Positions 17,119 through 25,762 are shown, counted from the first letter of the stretch. The stretch is 64,000 bases of DNA from DASZBX01 sp035943635 (GCA_035943635.1 DASZBX010000014.1:22840-86839); one strand, 5' to 3'. Numbers and translations: made by a program. Notes: generated by a model from the letters alone, not told the origin.

Positions 17119-17133
17119 GAGACATGGTGTCTC
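17119..17133. promoter_or_regulatory. Palindromic operator of the TetR/quinone-reductase pair
   Basis: GAGACATGGTGTCTC is a perfect inverted repeat with a 3-base centre, 50 bases upstream of the oxidoreductase start. It is the natural site for the divergent TetR protein. Confidence 0.65.
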
Positions 17134-17182
17134 GTTCGGTGTGTGGCGTCAATCCGTCTGCCCAGATCATGAGGAGTCGTCG

Positions 17183-18154
17183 ATGCAGGCAATTCGAGTC
17201 CAGGACTACGGATCCGTCGAGGTGAGGCGGCTCGAGGAGCTGCCCGATCCCGTTCCGCAGGCCGGGCAGGTGCTGGTGGCGGTCGAGGTGGCCGGGGTGG
17301 GGTACGGCGACGTGATCGTCCGCTCGGGCGGCTATCCGATGCCGCTGCCCTGGACACCCGGGGTCGAGGTCGGCGGCACGGTCGCGGCGGTCGGCCCCGG
17401 CGGCGACGCGTCGCTGGTCGGCCGGCGGGTCGTGGCCACGACGCTGAACAACGCGGGCGGGTACGCGTCGCTGGCGCTGGCCGAACCGGGCAACGTGTTC
17501 CTGGTGCCCGACGGATTGGACCTCCAGCTAGCCGTGCCGGTGTTCCAGGCGGGCGCCCTGGCCGTCGGGATCCTCGCCGCGGTGCGGCTGGAGCCCGGCG
17601 ACACGGCGCTGGTCACGGCCGCTGCCGGGCGGATCGGTTCGCTGCTGGTCCAGGTGGCCAAGGCGGCCGGGGCCCAGGTGATCGGCGCGGCCGGCGGACC
17701 GGAGAAATCAGCCCACGTCCTCGCCTTCGGGGCCGACCACACCGTCGACTACCGGCAGCCCGGCTGGGAATCCCAGGTCAGGGACCTGACCCGGGGCCGG
17801 GGTGTGGACGTCGTCCTGGACGGCGTGGCCGGCGAGGTGGGCACGGCGGCCCTGGGTCTGCTGGCCGCCGGATCGGGCCGGATCGGCCTCTTCGGCTACA
17901 GCAGCGGTACCCGGGAGCCGCTCGACGTGGGGCAGATCACCCGGCGCGGGCTGACCGTGGTCGGCGCTGTGGGCGTCGCCGTCACCAAGCCGCTGGGCGA
18001 GCAGCGCGAACTGGCCGAACGGGCGCTGCGGGCGGCGGCCGAGGGCAGCCTGACTCCGCGCGTGCACCGGACCTTCCCGCTGGCCGACGCGCCGTCGGCG
18101 CACCTGGAGTTGGAGCAGCGGCGCAACGTCGGCGCGATCCTGCTCACGGTGTAG
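17183..18154 (+). CDS. Zinc-free MDR oxidoreductase, quinone-reductase type
   Basis: This 323-residue medium-chain dehydrogenase has a GroES-like N-terminal domain (VQDYGSVEVRRLEELPDPVP, GVGYGDVIVRSGGYP, PWTPGVEVGGTVAAVG). A Rossmann domain follows (DTALVTAAAGRIGSLLVQVAKAAG, with AAGRIG in place of AAGGVG; VDVVLDGVAG). The Cys/His zinc ligands of alcohol dehydrogenases are absent, which places it with NADPH:quinone reductases. The ATG at 17183 follows GAGGAG by 6 bases. Likely targets are quinones or enones; the divergent TetR suggests induction by its substrate. Confidence 0.92.
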   Translation: MQAIRVQDYGSVEVRRLEELPDPVPQAGQVLVAVEVAGVGYGDVIVRSGGYPMPLPWTPGVEVGGTVAAVGPGGDASLVGRRVVATTLNNAGGYASLALAEPGNVFLVPDGLDLQLAVPVFQAGALAVGILAAVRLEPGDTALVTAAAGRIGSLLVQVAKAAGAQVIGAAGGPEKSAHVLAFGADHTVDYRQPGWESQVRDLTRGRGVDVVLDGVAGEVGTAALGLLAAGSGRIGLFGYSSGTREPLDVGQITRRGLTVVGAVGVAVTKPLGEQRELAERALRAAAEGSLTPRVHRTFPLADAPSAHLELEQRRNVGAILLTV

Positions 18155-18183
18155 GCCGGGCGGGGCGCTCTGGGCGCTGGTTG

Positions 18184-18744
18184 TCAGGCCGCAGCCGGCG
18201 GGTCCTCGCCGACCAGGCCGTCGACCGACTCCCGGATGAGGTCCGCGTGGCCGACGTGCCGCGCGTACTCCTCGATGACGTCGATCAGGATGCGGCGCAG
18301 GCTCGGCGACCGGCCGTCCGGGAAGACGAACTTGCCGATCTGGCCGAGGTCGCGTTCCACGGCCAGGGCCTGCTCGACCAGGGTGCGCGAGCGGGCCACC
18401 GCGTCCTGCCAGAGTGCCGCGAGCTCCTCGGGGCTGTCGTCGGCGGCCGTGCGCCACTCCCAGTCCGGGTCCTGGTCCCAGTCCACGGCGTCCCAGATCG
18501 GCAGGAGGCCGAGTCCGGAGAGCCGGCGGCCGAAGTAGTCGTCCTCGACCAGGGCCAGGTGTTTGAACAGCCCGCCGAGGGTGATCGCCGAGACGCCGAC
18601 CGTGGCCCGCAGCCCGGCGGCGTCGAGCCCGCCGGCCTTCCAGGCGAAGGTCGCGCGCTGGCGGTCCAGCGAACCGAGCAGGGTGGCGATCTCGTCGCCC
18701 GCGACGGGCGGTTCCGGGTGGGCCTGCTTGTCCGTTTCGGTCAT
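18184..18744 (-). CDS. DinB/DUF664 family protein
   Basis: This 186-residue four-helix-bundle protein has the three metal-binding His positions of the DinB fold: LFKHLALVEDDYF (about residue 68) and EEYARHVGHADLIRE (about 155-162). Actinobacterial members of this family include thiol-dependent (mycothiol) S-transferases, so a detoxification role is plausible; the substrate is not visible from sequence. It ends close to and convergent with the quinone reductase. Confidence 0.88.
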   Translation of the reverse strand: MTETDKQAHPEPPVAGDEIATLLGSLDRQRATFAWKAGGLDAAGLRATVGVSAITLGGLFKHLALVEDDYFGRRLSGLGLLPIWDAVDWDQDPDWEWRTAADDSPEELAALWQDAVARSRTLVEQALAVERDLGQIGKFVFPDGRSPSLRRILIDVIEEYARHVGHADLIRESVDGLVGEDPPAAA

Positions 18745-18795
18745 GGCCGCAGACTCTACCGGGCGGGTCCGACGGTGGCCGGAGCCGCGCGACGG

Positions 18796-19212
18796 TCAGG
18801 CCGGGCCGAGCGGCGATCCGGTCGGATCCGCCGGACCGGCCGCGAGCAGCCCGCACTGGTCGAAATTGAGGCAGCCGCAGGCCAGGCAGGCCGCCACGGC
18901 GTCCCGCAGGGCCTGGGTCTGGGCGATGAAGCGGTCCAGTTCCGGGAGCTTGCGCTCGGCCATCGCCCGCCACTGCCGGGTCGCGCCGCGGCCCGGGTCG
19001 CCGTCGAGCAGCACCCTGATCTCGGCCAGGGTGAAGCCCGCGCGCTGCGCCATCCGGATCACGGCCACCCGGCGCGCCGTGCCCGCCGGCCAGACCCGGC
19101 GTCCGCCCTCCCGCCGTGCGCCCGGCAGCAGCCCGACGCTCTCGTAGTAGCGCAGGGCCGAGGCCCGCATCCGGACCTGCCGCGCCAGTTCTCCGATGGC
19201 CACATACCGCAC
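18796..19212 (-). CDS. SoxR-like MerR-family redox regulator
   Basis: This 138-residue protein has a MerR DNA-binding domain (YVAIGELARQVRMRASALRYYESVGLL), a dimerisation helix and a C-terminal cysteine cluster CLACGCLNFDQC. The spacing C-x2-C-x-C-x5-C is exactly that of the [2Fe-2S] ligands of SoxR. I chose GTG 19212, 7 bases after AGGAG; a longer frame from 19260 would run through the operator. It is divergent from an MFS pump across a perfect 16-bp palindrome, so it likely activates the pump when oxidised by redox-active compounds. Confidence 0.9.
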   Translation of the reverse strand: MRYVAIGELARQVRMRASALRYYESVGLLPGARREGGRRVWPAGTARRVAVIRMAQRAGFTLAEIRVLLDGDPGRGATRQWRAMAERKLPELDRFIAQTQALRDAVAACLACGCLNFDQCGLLAAGPADPTGSPLGPA

Positions 19213-19230
19213 TGAGCACTCCTGCTTGAC

Positions 19231-19246
19231 TTCAAGCGCGCTTGAA
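19231..19246. promoter_or_regulatory. SoxR-box-like palindrome
   Basis: TTCAAGCGCGCTTGAA is a perfect 16-bp palindrome in the 50-bp divergent gap. It resembles the known SoxR box, whose core arms are TCAAG and CTTGA. Confidence 0.75.
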
Positions 19247-19262
19247 CCGCGAGCCTGCAACC

Positions 19263-20576
19263 ATGATGCCAGTTCAGCTGAAGCGCTTGATTCCGGGGCA
19301 GTACCGGGGCTTGGCCGAGTACCGGGGGTTTCGTCGGCTGCTGCCCGCGTTGGCGGTCTGCGATCTGGGCGACGGGATGAGCGTGGTCGCGATCGCCTGG
19401 CTGGCGCTGCGGATCGCGGGGAGAAGGACGGGGAGCGGGTCGGGTGTGGCCGGGGGGACGTTGGTGGGTGCGGCGGTGGCTGCGTATGTGCTGCCGGGCG
19501 CGGTTGGGGCGCTGGTGTTGGGGCGGTGGCTTCGGGCGGCTCCGGCTCGGCGGCTTGTGGCGGCGAATGCCTTGCTGCGCGCGGTTTTTCTGGGGTGCAT
19601 TCCGGTTGCTTCGGCGTGTGGTCTGCTGCATCCGGTGGTCTATGTCGCGCTGCTCGGGGGTTCGTCGCTCCTGGCTGCGTGGGGGGATGCGGGTACTTAT
19701 GCGCTCGTGGTGGATCTGGTCCCGGCGGGGCAACGGTTGGCGGCCAACGCGTTGATCAGTACCAGTACATGGGTTTCGACCATCGTCGGACCGGCCGTGG
19801 CCGGGGTGTTGGCCTGGATCGTCGGTCCGGTGTGGATCATCGGGGTCGACGCTTTGTCGTTCGTGGTGCTGGCTGTGCAGGTGTCGCGGCTCTTTTCGCC
19901 GGGACTGCGAACGTCCCCAGCCGAGTTGGTCGAGTCTGCCGAACCGGTCGAACCGGTCGAGACCGGCCGCAATCTGAGAATGCTGCTACACGCGCCGGAA
20001 CTGCTCGGCCTGCTCGCCATCACCTGGTTCTTCAATTTCTTCTACGGGCCGGTGGAATCCGCGCTGCCGCTGTTCGTCGCCGACGACCTGCATTCCGGCG
20101 CCGGGATGCTGGGTTTGTACTGGACGGTGTTCAGCGTCGGGGGAGTGCTCGGCGCGATGGCGGCCGGGCGGCTGCGTCGGCGTACTCTGTGGATCGTCCT
20201 GGTCGGCATCATCGCAGGCCACGGATTGGCCCTGCTGCCGTTCGGATTCCCCTTGCCCGCCACGCATTCCGCGGCCGCGGCCACCGGCGACATCGCCGTA
20301 ACCCTGGCCGGATTCGCCATCGCAGGGCTCGTTTACGGTCCCTACAGTGCCCTGTCGTTCAACCTCTTCCAGGAACGTACCCCGCCCGCCGCGCTGACCA
20401 CAGTCCTCGCTGCCCGCGGCGCCATACTCCTGACCGCCGCCCCGGTAGGCGCAGCCCTCGGCGGCCCGCTCAGCGTAGCCTTCGGCCCCCGAATGGTCCT
20501 GGCCGGCTCCGGAATCGCCACCCTCGCCCTCGCCGCAGCCTCCGCCGTCACGATCACGGTCCTGCGACGATCATGA
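19263..20576 (+). CDS. MFS efflux transporter
   Basis: This permease of about 437 residues has roughly 12 membrane segments and resembles the MFS_3 (EntS-like) exporter group. Landmarks are ALAVCDLGDGMSVVAIAWLALRI in helix 1, NALISTSTWVSTIVGPAVAG in helix 5 and GPYSALSFNLFQERTPP in the second half. Probable starts are ATG 19263 or 19266, both close behind the SoxR-like palindrome. The first half (about 19430-19900) uses noticeably more T-ending codons than the surrounding genes, a sign of recent transfer. It overlaps the end of the convergent rloB-like gene by 23 bases. Confidence 0.85.
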   Translation: MMPVQLKRLIPGQYRGLAEYRGFRRLLPALAVCDLGDGMSVVAIAWLALRIAGRRTGSGSGVAGGTLVGAAVAAYVLPGAVGALVLGRWLRAAPARRLVAANALLRAVFLGCIPVASACGLLHPVVYVALLGGSSLLAAWGDAGTYALVVDLVPAGQRLAANALISTSTWVSTIVGPAVAGVLAWIVGPVWIIGVDALSFVVLAVQVSRLFSPGLRTSPAELVESAEPVEPVETGRNLRMLLHAPELLGLLAITWFFNFFYGPVESALPLFVADDLHSGAGMLGLYWTVFSVGGVLGAMAAGRLRRRTLWIVLVGIIAGHGLALLPFGFPLPATHSAAAATGDIAVTLAGFAIAGLVYGPYSALSFNLFQERTPPAALTTVLAARGAILLTAAPVGAALGGPLSVAFGPRMVLAGSGIATLALAAASAVTITVLRRS

Positions 20577-21195
20577 CCGCGCCGCCCGCTCGCCGCCAGC
20601 GATGCAGCTCCACCAGCACGCCGACCAGATTGTGAACGCTGGTCCAGGGATTGCGCGCGATGACGTCGTCCGGGTGGTCCGTCATCTGGCGCGCATCGAG
20701 CTTCGCCGCCCGGTCGATCGCCGACCGATGGGCCGGCCAGGTGGCGGCGAAGTCGAAATCCTTGTCGCTGTACCGACCCGGGTACGCCTTGATCTTCTTG
20801 CGGACGACGGCGTTGTCCAGGTAGGCGGTCCAATCCTTGAAGTGCAGCAGCAGCCAGAACTCGAAGCAGGGGTTGGAGACCGCGCACCGGACGCCCAGCT
20901 CCTCGGCCAGCTTCAGCGCGGTGTTGAGATTGGCATGTGGCGTCGGCGCCTCCACATCGAAGACGGCCCAGACCTGGTCGAAATCCTTAGCTTTGGCGCT
21001 GGCCGCCTTCACGACGCTCACTGGGTCCGACCCGATGCCGGTGACCAGAATCCGGGTGGTCGCGAGGCGCAGGTCCTTCCGGATGCCCTCGAAGCAGACG
21101 CATTCGGTTACCGCGCCCTCGCAGACGATTGCGATGGTCGGTGCCGCGGTCGCGTTGCCGGGCTTCCGGGCCAGGCTCTTGTTCTTACCCTTCAT
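20554..21195 (-). CDS. rloB: RloB-like (AbiLii) protein
   Basis: This 213-residue protein has a Toprim-like layout: IAIVCEGAVTECVCFEGIRK with the conserved Glu, then QVWAVFDVEAPTPH, where the usual FDxDD acid pair is reduced to FDVE. The family motif SNPCFEFWLLLHF and a helical C-terminus follow. It is the second gene of an RloA-RloB/AbiL-type pair and starts inside the end of the ATPase gene (11-base overlap), so the two are co-translated. Such pairs are associated with restriction loci and abortive phage defence. GC content is visibly lower than in neighbouring core genes. Confidence 0.88.
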   Translation of the reverse strand: MKGKNKSLARKPGNATAAPTIAIVCEGAVTECVCFEGIRKDLRLATTRILVTGIGSDPVSVVKAASAKAKDFDQVWAVFDVEAPTPHANLNTALKLAEELGVRCAVSNPCFEFWLLLHFKDWTAYLDNAVVRKKIKAYPGRYSDKDFDFAATWPAHRSAIDRAAKLDARQMTDHPDDVIARNPWTSVHNLVGVLVELHRWRRAGGAVMIVAGP

Positions 21196-22465
21196 GCCGG
21201 GCGGCGTTCTCGGCGAATTCGGGCAGCAGGTCCTGGTCGAAGAACGGCACCGCGCCGTAGCGGCCCTGGAGGTAACGGCCTTCGACGTCGTCGACTCCGT
21301 CGCGCACCCGGCCGTACTCGGTGAGCGGGTAGACCTTGGTCGCGCCGGTGCGGCCCTTTTCGGTCAGGCAGACTTGATCGCGCCGCAGCCTGTGCTCTAC
21401 CTGTTTGCCGAGCAGGCTCACGTCGTGCCCGCAGAAGATCAGCTGTGCGCCGTGCGGATTCGTCTGCGGGGTCTGGAAGAGTCCGAGAAGTTGCGCGGTC
21501 AACGAAGGGTGCAGATCCACGCCGAGGTCGTCGACGACCATGATGGTGCCGGAACTCAGGCAGCTCGATGCCCGGAGCGCGAGGTGCGCCCAGGTCTGGG
21601 TTCCGGACGACTCCCAGCTCCAGGGCAGCGGCTCGCCGCCGCTGTCGTTCTCGGCGCGGTGGACTAGTTCCGGCCGGGGACCGGCTAAGCCGTCTGGGGC
21701 GCCGCCGCGGCCGTCGGAACGCCGGATGCGTTCCATGCTCCGGCGACTGCGTGCACTGAGTCCCAGCTCTGATTCGTCTCGTTCGACCATCGCCATGCCG
21801 ACGATCCCGATGTCGGCGTAGCGCAGGAGGCTCAGGACCTCGTCGTCGAAGGGCTTCGACGGCGGGAAGGGATCGTGGCGCACCTGGCTCCAGGTGCCGA
21901 ACCAGGCGGCCACGGCTCGGAGCCGAGGATGGTTGAGCGTGGCCGCGGTGGACAGGAACAGGCAGTTCTCCCGCATCGATTCGGCGATCACGGCCTTCTG
22001 GCCGCCGAGACTCGAACCGAACTCCACGGCGTCGCCGTCCCGTTCGAACAGCGTTGCCTGCCTGCCTCTGGGCCAGGTGTAGAGCCACTCCTCGTGGACG
22101 CGCGAGTCGTCGAGGCTGAAGCCGTATTCGTGGCGGACCCCGCCCGTGACGAATTCGAAGACGAATCGGCTGGGCCTGGCGCGACTGACGTCGTCCAGGC
22201 GGAAAGGCCGGCGCGGGATCGACTCCTCCGGCAGCCAGAACTGCTGCGACTCGATCACGGCCGAGGTGGCGAACGCGATCGCCTTGATCACCGCGGACTT
22301 CCCCGAACCGTTGGGCCCGAAGATGCCGACGGCGGGCAGTACCTTGAGCTTGGACTGCGGCACGTCGAACACGGCCAGGTCGGGATGCTCGTCGAGCGCC
22401 ACCATGCTCAACTCCTGCTCGTCCCGGAGCGAGGAGAAGTTCTGGGCGCTGAAGCGGAGAAGCAT
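21185..22465 (-). CDS. rloA: RloA-like (AbiLi) AAA/SMC-type ATPase
   Basis: This 426-residue ATPase has LLRFSAQNFSSLRDEQELS at the N-terminus, the Walker A GIFGPNGSGKSAVIKAI (about residue 52), an ABC/SMC-like insert, and a Walker B/signature region MVVDDLGVDLHPSLTAQLLGLF (canonical form DExxxxLHP; here DDLGVDLHP). The switch His is in IFCGHDVSLL. It is the ATPase of a two-gene putative abortive-infection module. I chose ATG 22465, which follows GGAG by 6 bases and lies about 40 bases after a good promoter; a TTG 23 codons earlier falls inside the -35 box. Confidence 0.88.
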   Translation of the reverse strand: MLLRFSAQNFSSLRDEQELSMVALDEHPDLAVFDVPQSKLKVLPAVGIFGPNGSGKSAVIKAIAFATSAVIESQQFWLPEESIPRRPFRLDDVSRARPSRFVFEFVTGGVRHEYGFSLDDSRVHEEWLYTWPRGRQATLFERDGDAVEFGSSLGGQKAVIAESMRENCLFLSTAATLNHPRLRAVAAWFGTWSQVRHDPFPPSKPFDDEVLSLLRYADIGIVGMAMVERDESELGLSARSRRSMERIRRSDGRGGAPDGLAGPRPELVHRAENDSGGEPLPWSWESSGTQTWAHLALRASSCLSSGTIMVVDDLGVDLHPSLTAQLLGLFQTPQTNPHGAQLIFCGHDVSLLGKQVEHRLRRDQVCLTEKGRTGATKVYPLTEYGRVRDGVDDVEGRYLQGRYGAVPFFDQDLLPEFAENAARHEG

Positions 22466-22505
22466 GATGGCTCCAAAGGCTCGGCTTCCCAGAAGATGCC
22501 CGACG

Positions 22506-22559
22506 AGCCTAATTTTAATCGGCGATATCGTCAATTTATGACGCTAGCACCGATTAAAA
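22506..22559 (-). promoter_or_regulatory. Promoter and inverted-repeat operator of the rloAB operon
   Basis: On the minus strand TTGACG (22534-22529) and TAGGCT (22511-22506) are separated by 17 bases. A 10-bp inverted repeat, TTTTAATCGG (22513-22522) and CCGATTAAAA (22550-22559), overlaps the spacer and the region upstream of -35. The stretch is strikingly AT-rich for this genome and looks like a repressor site plus a strong promoter. Confidence 0.7.
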
Positions 22560-22568
22560 ATCTAGGAG

Positions 22569-24419
22569 TCACGAAGCCTGATCCGGTACGGCTTGATACG
22601 GCGGTCGGGTCGGGTCGGGGTTGGCGGCGATCGGCCCGCGGGTGGGGGCGGGCGCGGAGGCCGGGGACGGCTCGGCGGCGGGCTTCGCCTTCGAGACGAG
22701 CGTGACGGGTTCGTCGGCGCGGGCGGGGGAGCGGTCTGGGGCAGTGCGCCACAGGGCGCGGGCGGCCTGCCAGGTTGCGGCGAGCAGGATCAGGTTGCGG
22801 GCGGCTACCAGCAGGGCGACCCACAGGCTGCCGGCGACCAGGCGGGGGAACAGCCAGGGGAACTCGATCTGGGTGACGGCGATCGCGGCCAGCAACAGGC
22901 GGCACTGGCGGGCCAGTACGGTGCCGTTGCGGCCCAGCGGGGTCAGCGTCAGGCACAGGGCGATCAGGCCGGTCACCCAGACGAGGTACTGCGGGCTGAG
23001 CACGCGGCTGGTGATGATGGTGATCAGGACCGCTACCAACCCGGAGTCGTAGTACATGCCGGTGGACCAATGCCCGGGGACCAGTGCGGCCCGGCGCCGC
23101 CAGGCGAGCAGCCAGACCAGGCCGGCCACGGTCAGCAGCACGCAGCCGCGTGAGACCAGCGCCACACCCGGGCCGGTGATCTGGAACGCCCCGTACGCAT
23201 GGGTGATCTTGCCGGGGTAGCCGAAGTGCCGGGCGACCAGGAACGGTGCGGCCAGGACGGATTCGATCTCCAGGCCGCGGTCGCCCTGTTCGCGCAGGAA
23301 GCCCAGGGCGCCGGGCAGTGCGGCCATCAGGGCCAGGGTCGGCAGCAGCGCGCCGAGGACCGTCCAGAGCAGCGCGCGGCGGCCGTCGGCGCGCTTCGGC
23401 AGGCCGAGGACGAGTACCACCGGCCACGCCTTCATCATCGTGCCCACGCCGATGGCGAAGCCGCGGCGGCGCCACGTGCTCGCGGTGGTACGCCCAACGA
23501 CCACCATGCCGAGGGTGGCGATCATGGTGACGCAGATGTCGTACCGGCACAGCACGAGCGGGCCCAGGGCCAAGACGGCCGCGAGATAGGCCCAGGCGCC
23601 GGTGTAGTCGACCTTCAACTTGGTGGGGACGGGGGCGGGCGTAGCAGCAGCCGCGGTGTCGGTGGCGGCTGTGGACGTAGCGGCGGTAGCACCGGCAGCT
23701 TTCGGAGTAGCGGCGTTAGCGGTAGTAGGGGAGGTGCCAGCAGCAGCGGCAGCAGAGCCGTCGGCAAGAGAAGCGCTAGAACGCGCAGCCCCCGCCTCCC
23801 CAGCAGCCCGAACAGCATCAGCGACACCGGCGTTATAAGCCTCGGTCGGAAGCCAGTCGCTGGGGCGTCCGGTCCGGGCGACCCGCCAGGAGTACCCGAA
23901 CTGGCCCGGCTCGCCGAACCGGCCGACCTGCCCGGATTGCCCCGCCTTCGACTCAGTCTGCCGGGCGGGCACCGCGAGCCTGGCCAATCCGGTCGACCCC
24001 GCGAGCCCGGCCGGCATGGCCAGACCGACCTGCTCGGTCCGTGCCACGCGCTCCGCAGTGCGCCGACAGGAAGCCAGCACCAGCGCGAACACCACGAAAT
24101 CTGACACCAGAGCCATGAAATAGAACGCCGAGTAGTAACTCAGCCCGGTCGCCCACCGCACCATCCGCGGCAGCACCATGAACACCGCGGCCCCCGGCGG
24201 GTACTGCCACTGCGGGTCGTGCCGGGGGAAATGGCCGTGCGCGAAGACCAGTGACCACTTGTTGTACGTCTGCACATCGCCGACCAGCGACCCGTGATCG
24301 ATATAAGGAATGGCGCCGTACAGGAACAACACCAACACCACATGAATCACCAACCAGGTGATCAGCAGGGGTCGGGCTGAGCGTAGCTGCTCGCGGCTGA
24401 TCCGGGGACGAACAGACAT
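22569..24419 (-). CDS. GT87-family polyprenyl-phosphate mannosyltransferase-like membrane protein
   Basis: This 616-residue polytopic protein starts with LLITWLVIHVVLVLFLYGAI and the periplasmic acceptor/catalytic loop GDVQTYNKWSLVFAHGHFP containing the conserved Asp. It continues with WQYPPGAAVFMVLPR and at least eight further helices, including SPQYLVWVTGLIAL, a GT87 hallmark. Such enzymes extend mannolipids at the outer face of the membrane. Between helices 3 and 4 there is an unusual insertion of about 130 residues rich in Ala, Gly and Thr (about 140-270). I chose ATG 24419. It is divergent from the PimB-like gene, which fits a shared glycolipid role. Confidence 0.85.
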   Translation of the reverse strand: MSVRPRISREQLRSARPLLITWLVIHVVLVLFLYGAIPYIDHGSLVGDVQTYNKWSLVFAHGHFPRHDPQWQYPPGAAVFMVLPRMVRWATGLSYYSAFYFMALVSDFVVFALVLASCRRTAERVARTEQVGLAMPAGLAGSTGLARLAVPARQTESKAGQSGQVGRFGEPGQFGYSWRVARTGRPSDWLPTEAYNAGVADAVRAAGEAGAARSSASLADGSAAAAAGTSPTTANAATPKAAGATAATSTAATDTAAAATPAPVPTKLKVDYTGAWAYLAAVLALGPLVLCRYDICVTMIATLGMVVVGRTTASTWRRRGFAIGVGTMMKAWPVVLVLGLPKRADGRRALLWTVLGALLPTLALMAALPGALGFLREQGDRGLEIESVLAAPFLVARHFGYPGKITHAYGAFQITGPGVALVSRGCVLLTVAGLVWLLAWRRRAALVPGHWSTGMYYDSGLVAVLITIITSRVLSPQYLVWVTGLIALCLTLTPLGRNGTVLARQCRLLLAAIAVTQIEFPWLFPRLVAGSLWVALLVAARNLILLAATWQAARALWRTAPDRSPARADEPVTLVSKAKPAAEPSPASAPAPTRGPIAANPDPTRPPYQAVPDQAS

Positions 24420-24473
24420 GGTGCAGGTATCCCGCTTTCGCTGTGGACCTGGTTGATCTGAGATCGTGGGTGC

Positions 24474-25667
24474 ATGGTTCGCACGCTGGTCGTTACAAAC
24501 GACTATCCCCCACGCCCCGGTGGTATCCAGGAGTTCGTTCAGGCGATGGTGGAGGGATTCACTCCATCGGACGTAGTCGTCTACGCATCGACCTGGCGTG
24601 GGCGGGCCGACGAGTGCCAGAAATACGACGCAGCGCACCCGTACACGACCATTCGCGACCGGACCTCGGTGATGGTGCCCGAGCCCCGGATCGTGCGCCG
24701 GGCCGCCGAGATCGCCCGGGCCGAGGGCTGCACCCGGGTCTGGTTCGGCGCCGCGGCGCCGCTCGGGCTGATGGGCGGGGCGCTGCGCCGGGCCGGGGCC
24801 GAACGGCTGGTCGCCACCAGCCACGGGCACGAGGCCGGCTGGGCGCAGCTGCCCGGGGCGCGCCGGCTGCTGCGCCGGATCGGCGAGAACGTGGACGTGG
24901 TCACCTATCTGAGCGAGTACCAGCGCAAGAAGCTCGGCGCCGTGTTCACCCCGGCCGCCGCCGCGCGGATGACGCAGCTCGCGCCCGGGGTCGAAGTGAC
25001 CCGGTTCCGGCCCGAGCTGCGCGGATCGGCGCAGGTCGAGGAGCTCAAGCAGAAGTACTCGGTGGCCGGGCGGCCGGTCGTGGTCTGCGTGTCCCGGCTG
25101 GTCCGGCGCAAGGGGCAGGACACTCTGATCCGGGCCTGGCCGCAGGTGCTGCGCGAGATCCCGGACGCCGCGCTGCTGATCGTCAGCGGCGGGCCGGACC
25201 GGGACCGGCTGCGCGGCCTGATCGAGCAGACCGGCGTGTCCGGCAGCGTCACCCTCACCGGCTCGGTGCCCTGGGCCGACCTGCCGCTCTACTTCGCCGC
25301 CGGGGACGTGTTCGCCATGCCCTGCCGCACCCGGCGCGGCGGCCTGGACGTCGAAGGGCTCGGCATCGTCTACCTGGAGGCCTCGGCCACCGGGCTGCCG
25401 GTCGTCGGCGGGGACTCCGGCGGTGCGCCGGACGCCGTGCTCGAGGGCCGGACCGGGTACATCGTCGGCGGACGGGACCAGGACGAACGGGCCGCGGCCA
25501 CCGCCCGGCGGATCATCACCCTGCTCGGCGACCCCGCGGCGGCGGCCGAGATGGGCGCGGCCGGGCGCGCCTGGGTGGAGGAACGCTGGCAGTGGCCGAC
25601 CATCCAGCAGCGCTTCCAGGCGCTGCTCGCGGGTGAACCGGTCGACCGGGAGCAGTCGGCGCCCTGA
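24474..25667 (+). CDS. pimB: PimB-like GDP-mannose-dependent glycosyltransferase (GT4)
   Basis: This 397-residue GT-B enzyme has the N-terminal VTNDYPPRPGGIQEFV, the acceptor-side loop ATSHGHEAGWAQLPGARR, and the donor-site VCVSRLVRRKGQDTLIRAWP. The GT4 EX7E region reads CRTRRGGLDVEGLGIVYLEA. These are the features of the mannosyltransferase that adds the second mannose to phosphatidyl-myo-inositol mannoside. The start ATG 24474 has no clear ribosome site and may be near-leaderless. Confidence 0.88.
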   Translation: MVRTLVVTNDYPPRPGGIQEFVQAMVEGFTPSDVVVYASTWRGRADECQKYDAAHPYTTIRDRTSVMVPEPRIVRRAAEIARAEGCTRVWFGAAAPLGLMGGALRRAGAERLVATSHGHEAGWAQLPGARRLLRRIGENVDVVTYLSEYQRKKLGAVFTPAAAARMTQLAPGVEVTRFRPELRGSAQVEELKQKYSVAGRPVVVCVSRLVRRKGQDTLIRAWPQVLREIPDAALLIVSGGPDRDRLRGLIEQTGVSGSVTLTGSVPWADLPLYFAAGDVFAMPCRTRRGGLDVEGLGIVYLEASATGLPVVGGDSGGAPDAVLEGRTGYIVGGRDQDERAAATARRIITLLGDPAAAAEMGAAGRAWVEERWQWPTIQQRFQALLAGEPVDREQSAP

Positions 25668-25673
25668 GCCGGA

Positions 25674-25760
25674 CTACCTGCCGGCAGCCGACTCGGCGGG
25701 CAGCAGCACTAGCTTGCCCCGGGCGTGGCCGCTCTGGCTGATCTCGAGCGCGGTGCGCCA
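25674..25760 (-). pseudogene. MDR oxidoreductase, C-terminal fragment
   Basis: The last 28 codons before a TAG read TALEISQSGHARGKLVLLP and a short Ala-rich tail. This is the characteristic C-terminus of zinc-type or quinone-type MDR oxidoreductases. Nothing upstream in any frame continues the protein; the sequence runs straight into a truncated TetR gene on the other strand. Confidence 0.75.
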
Positions 25761-25762
25761 CT

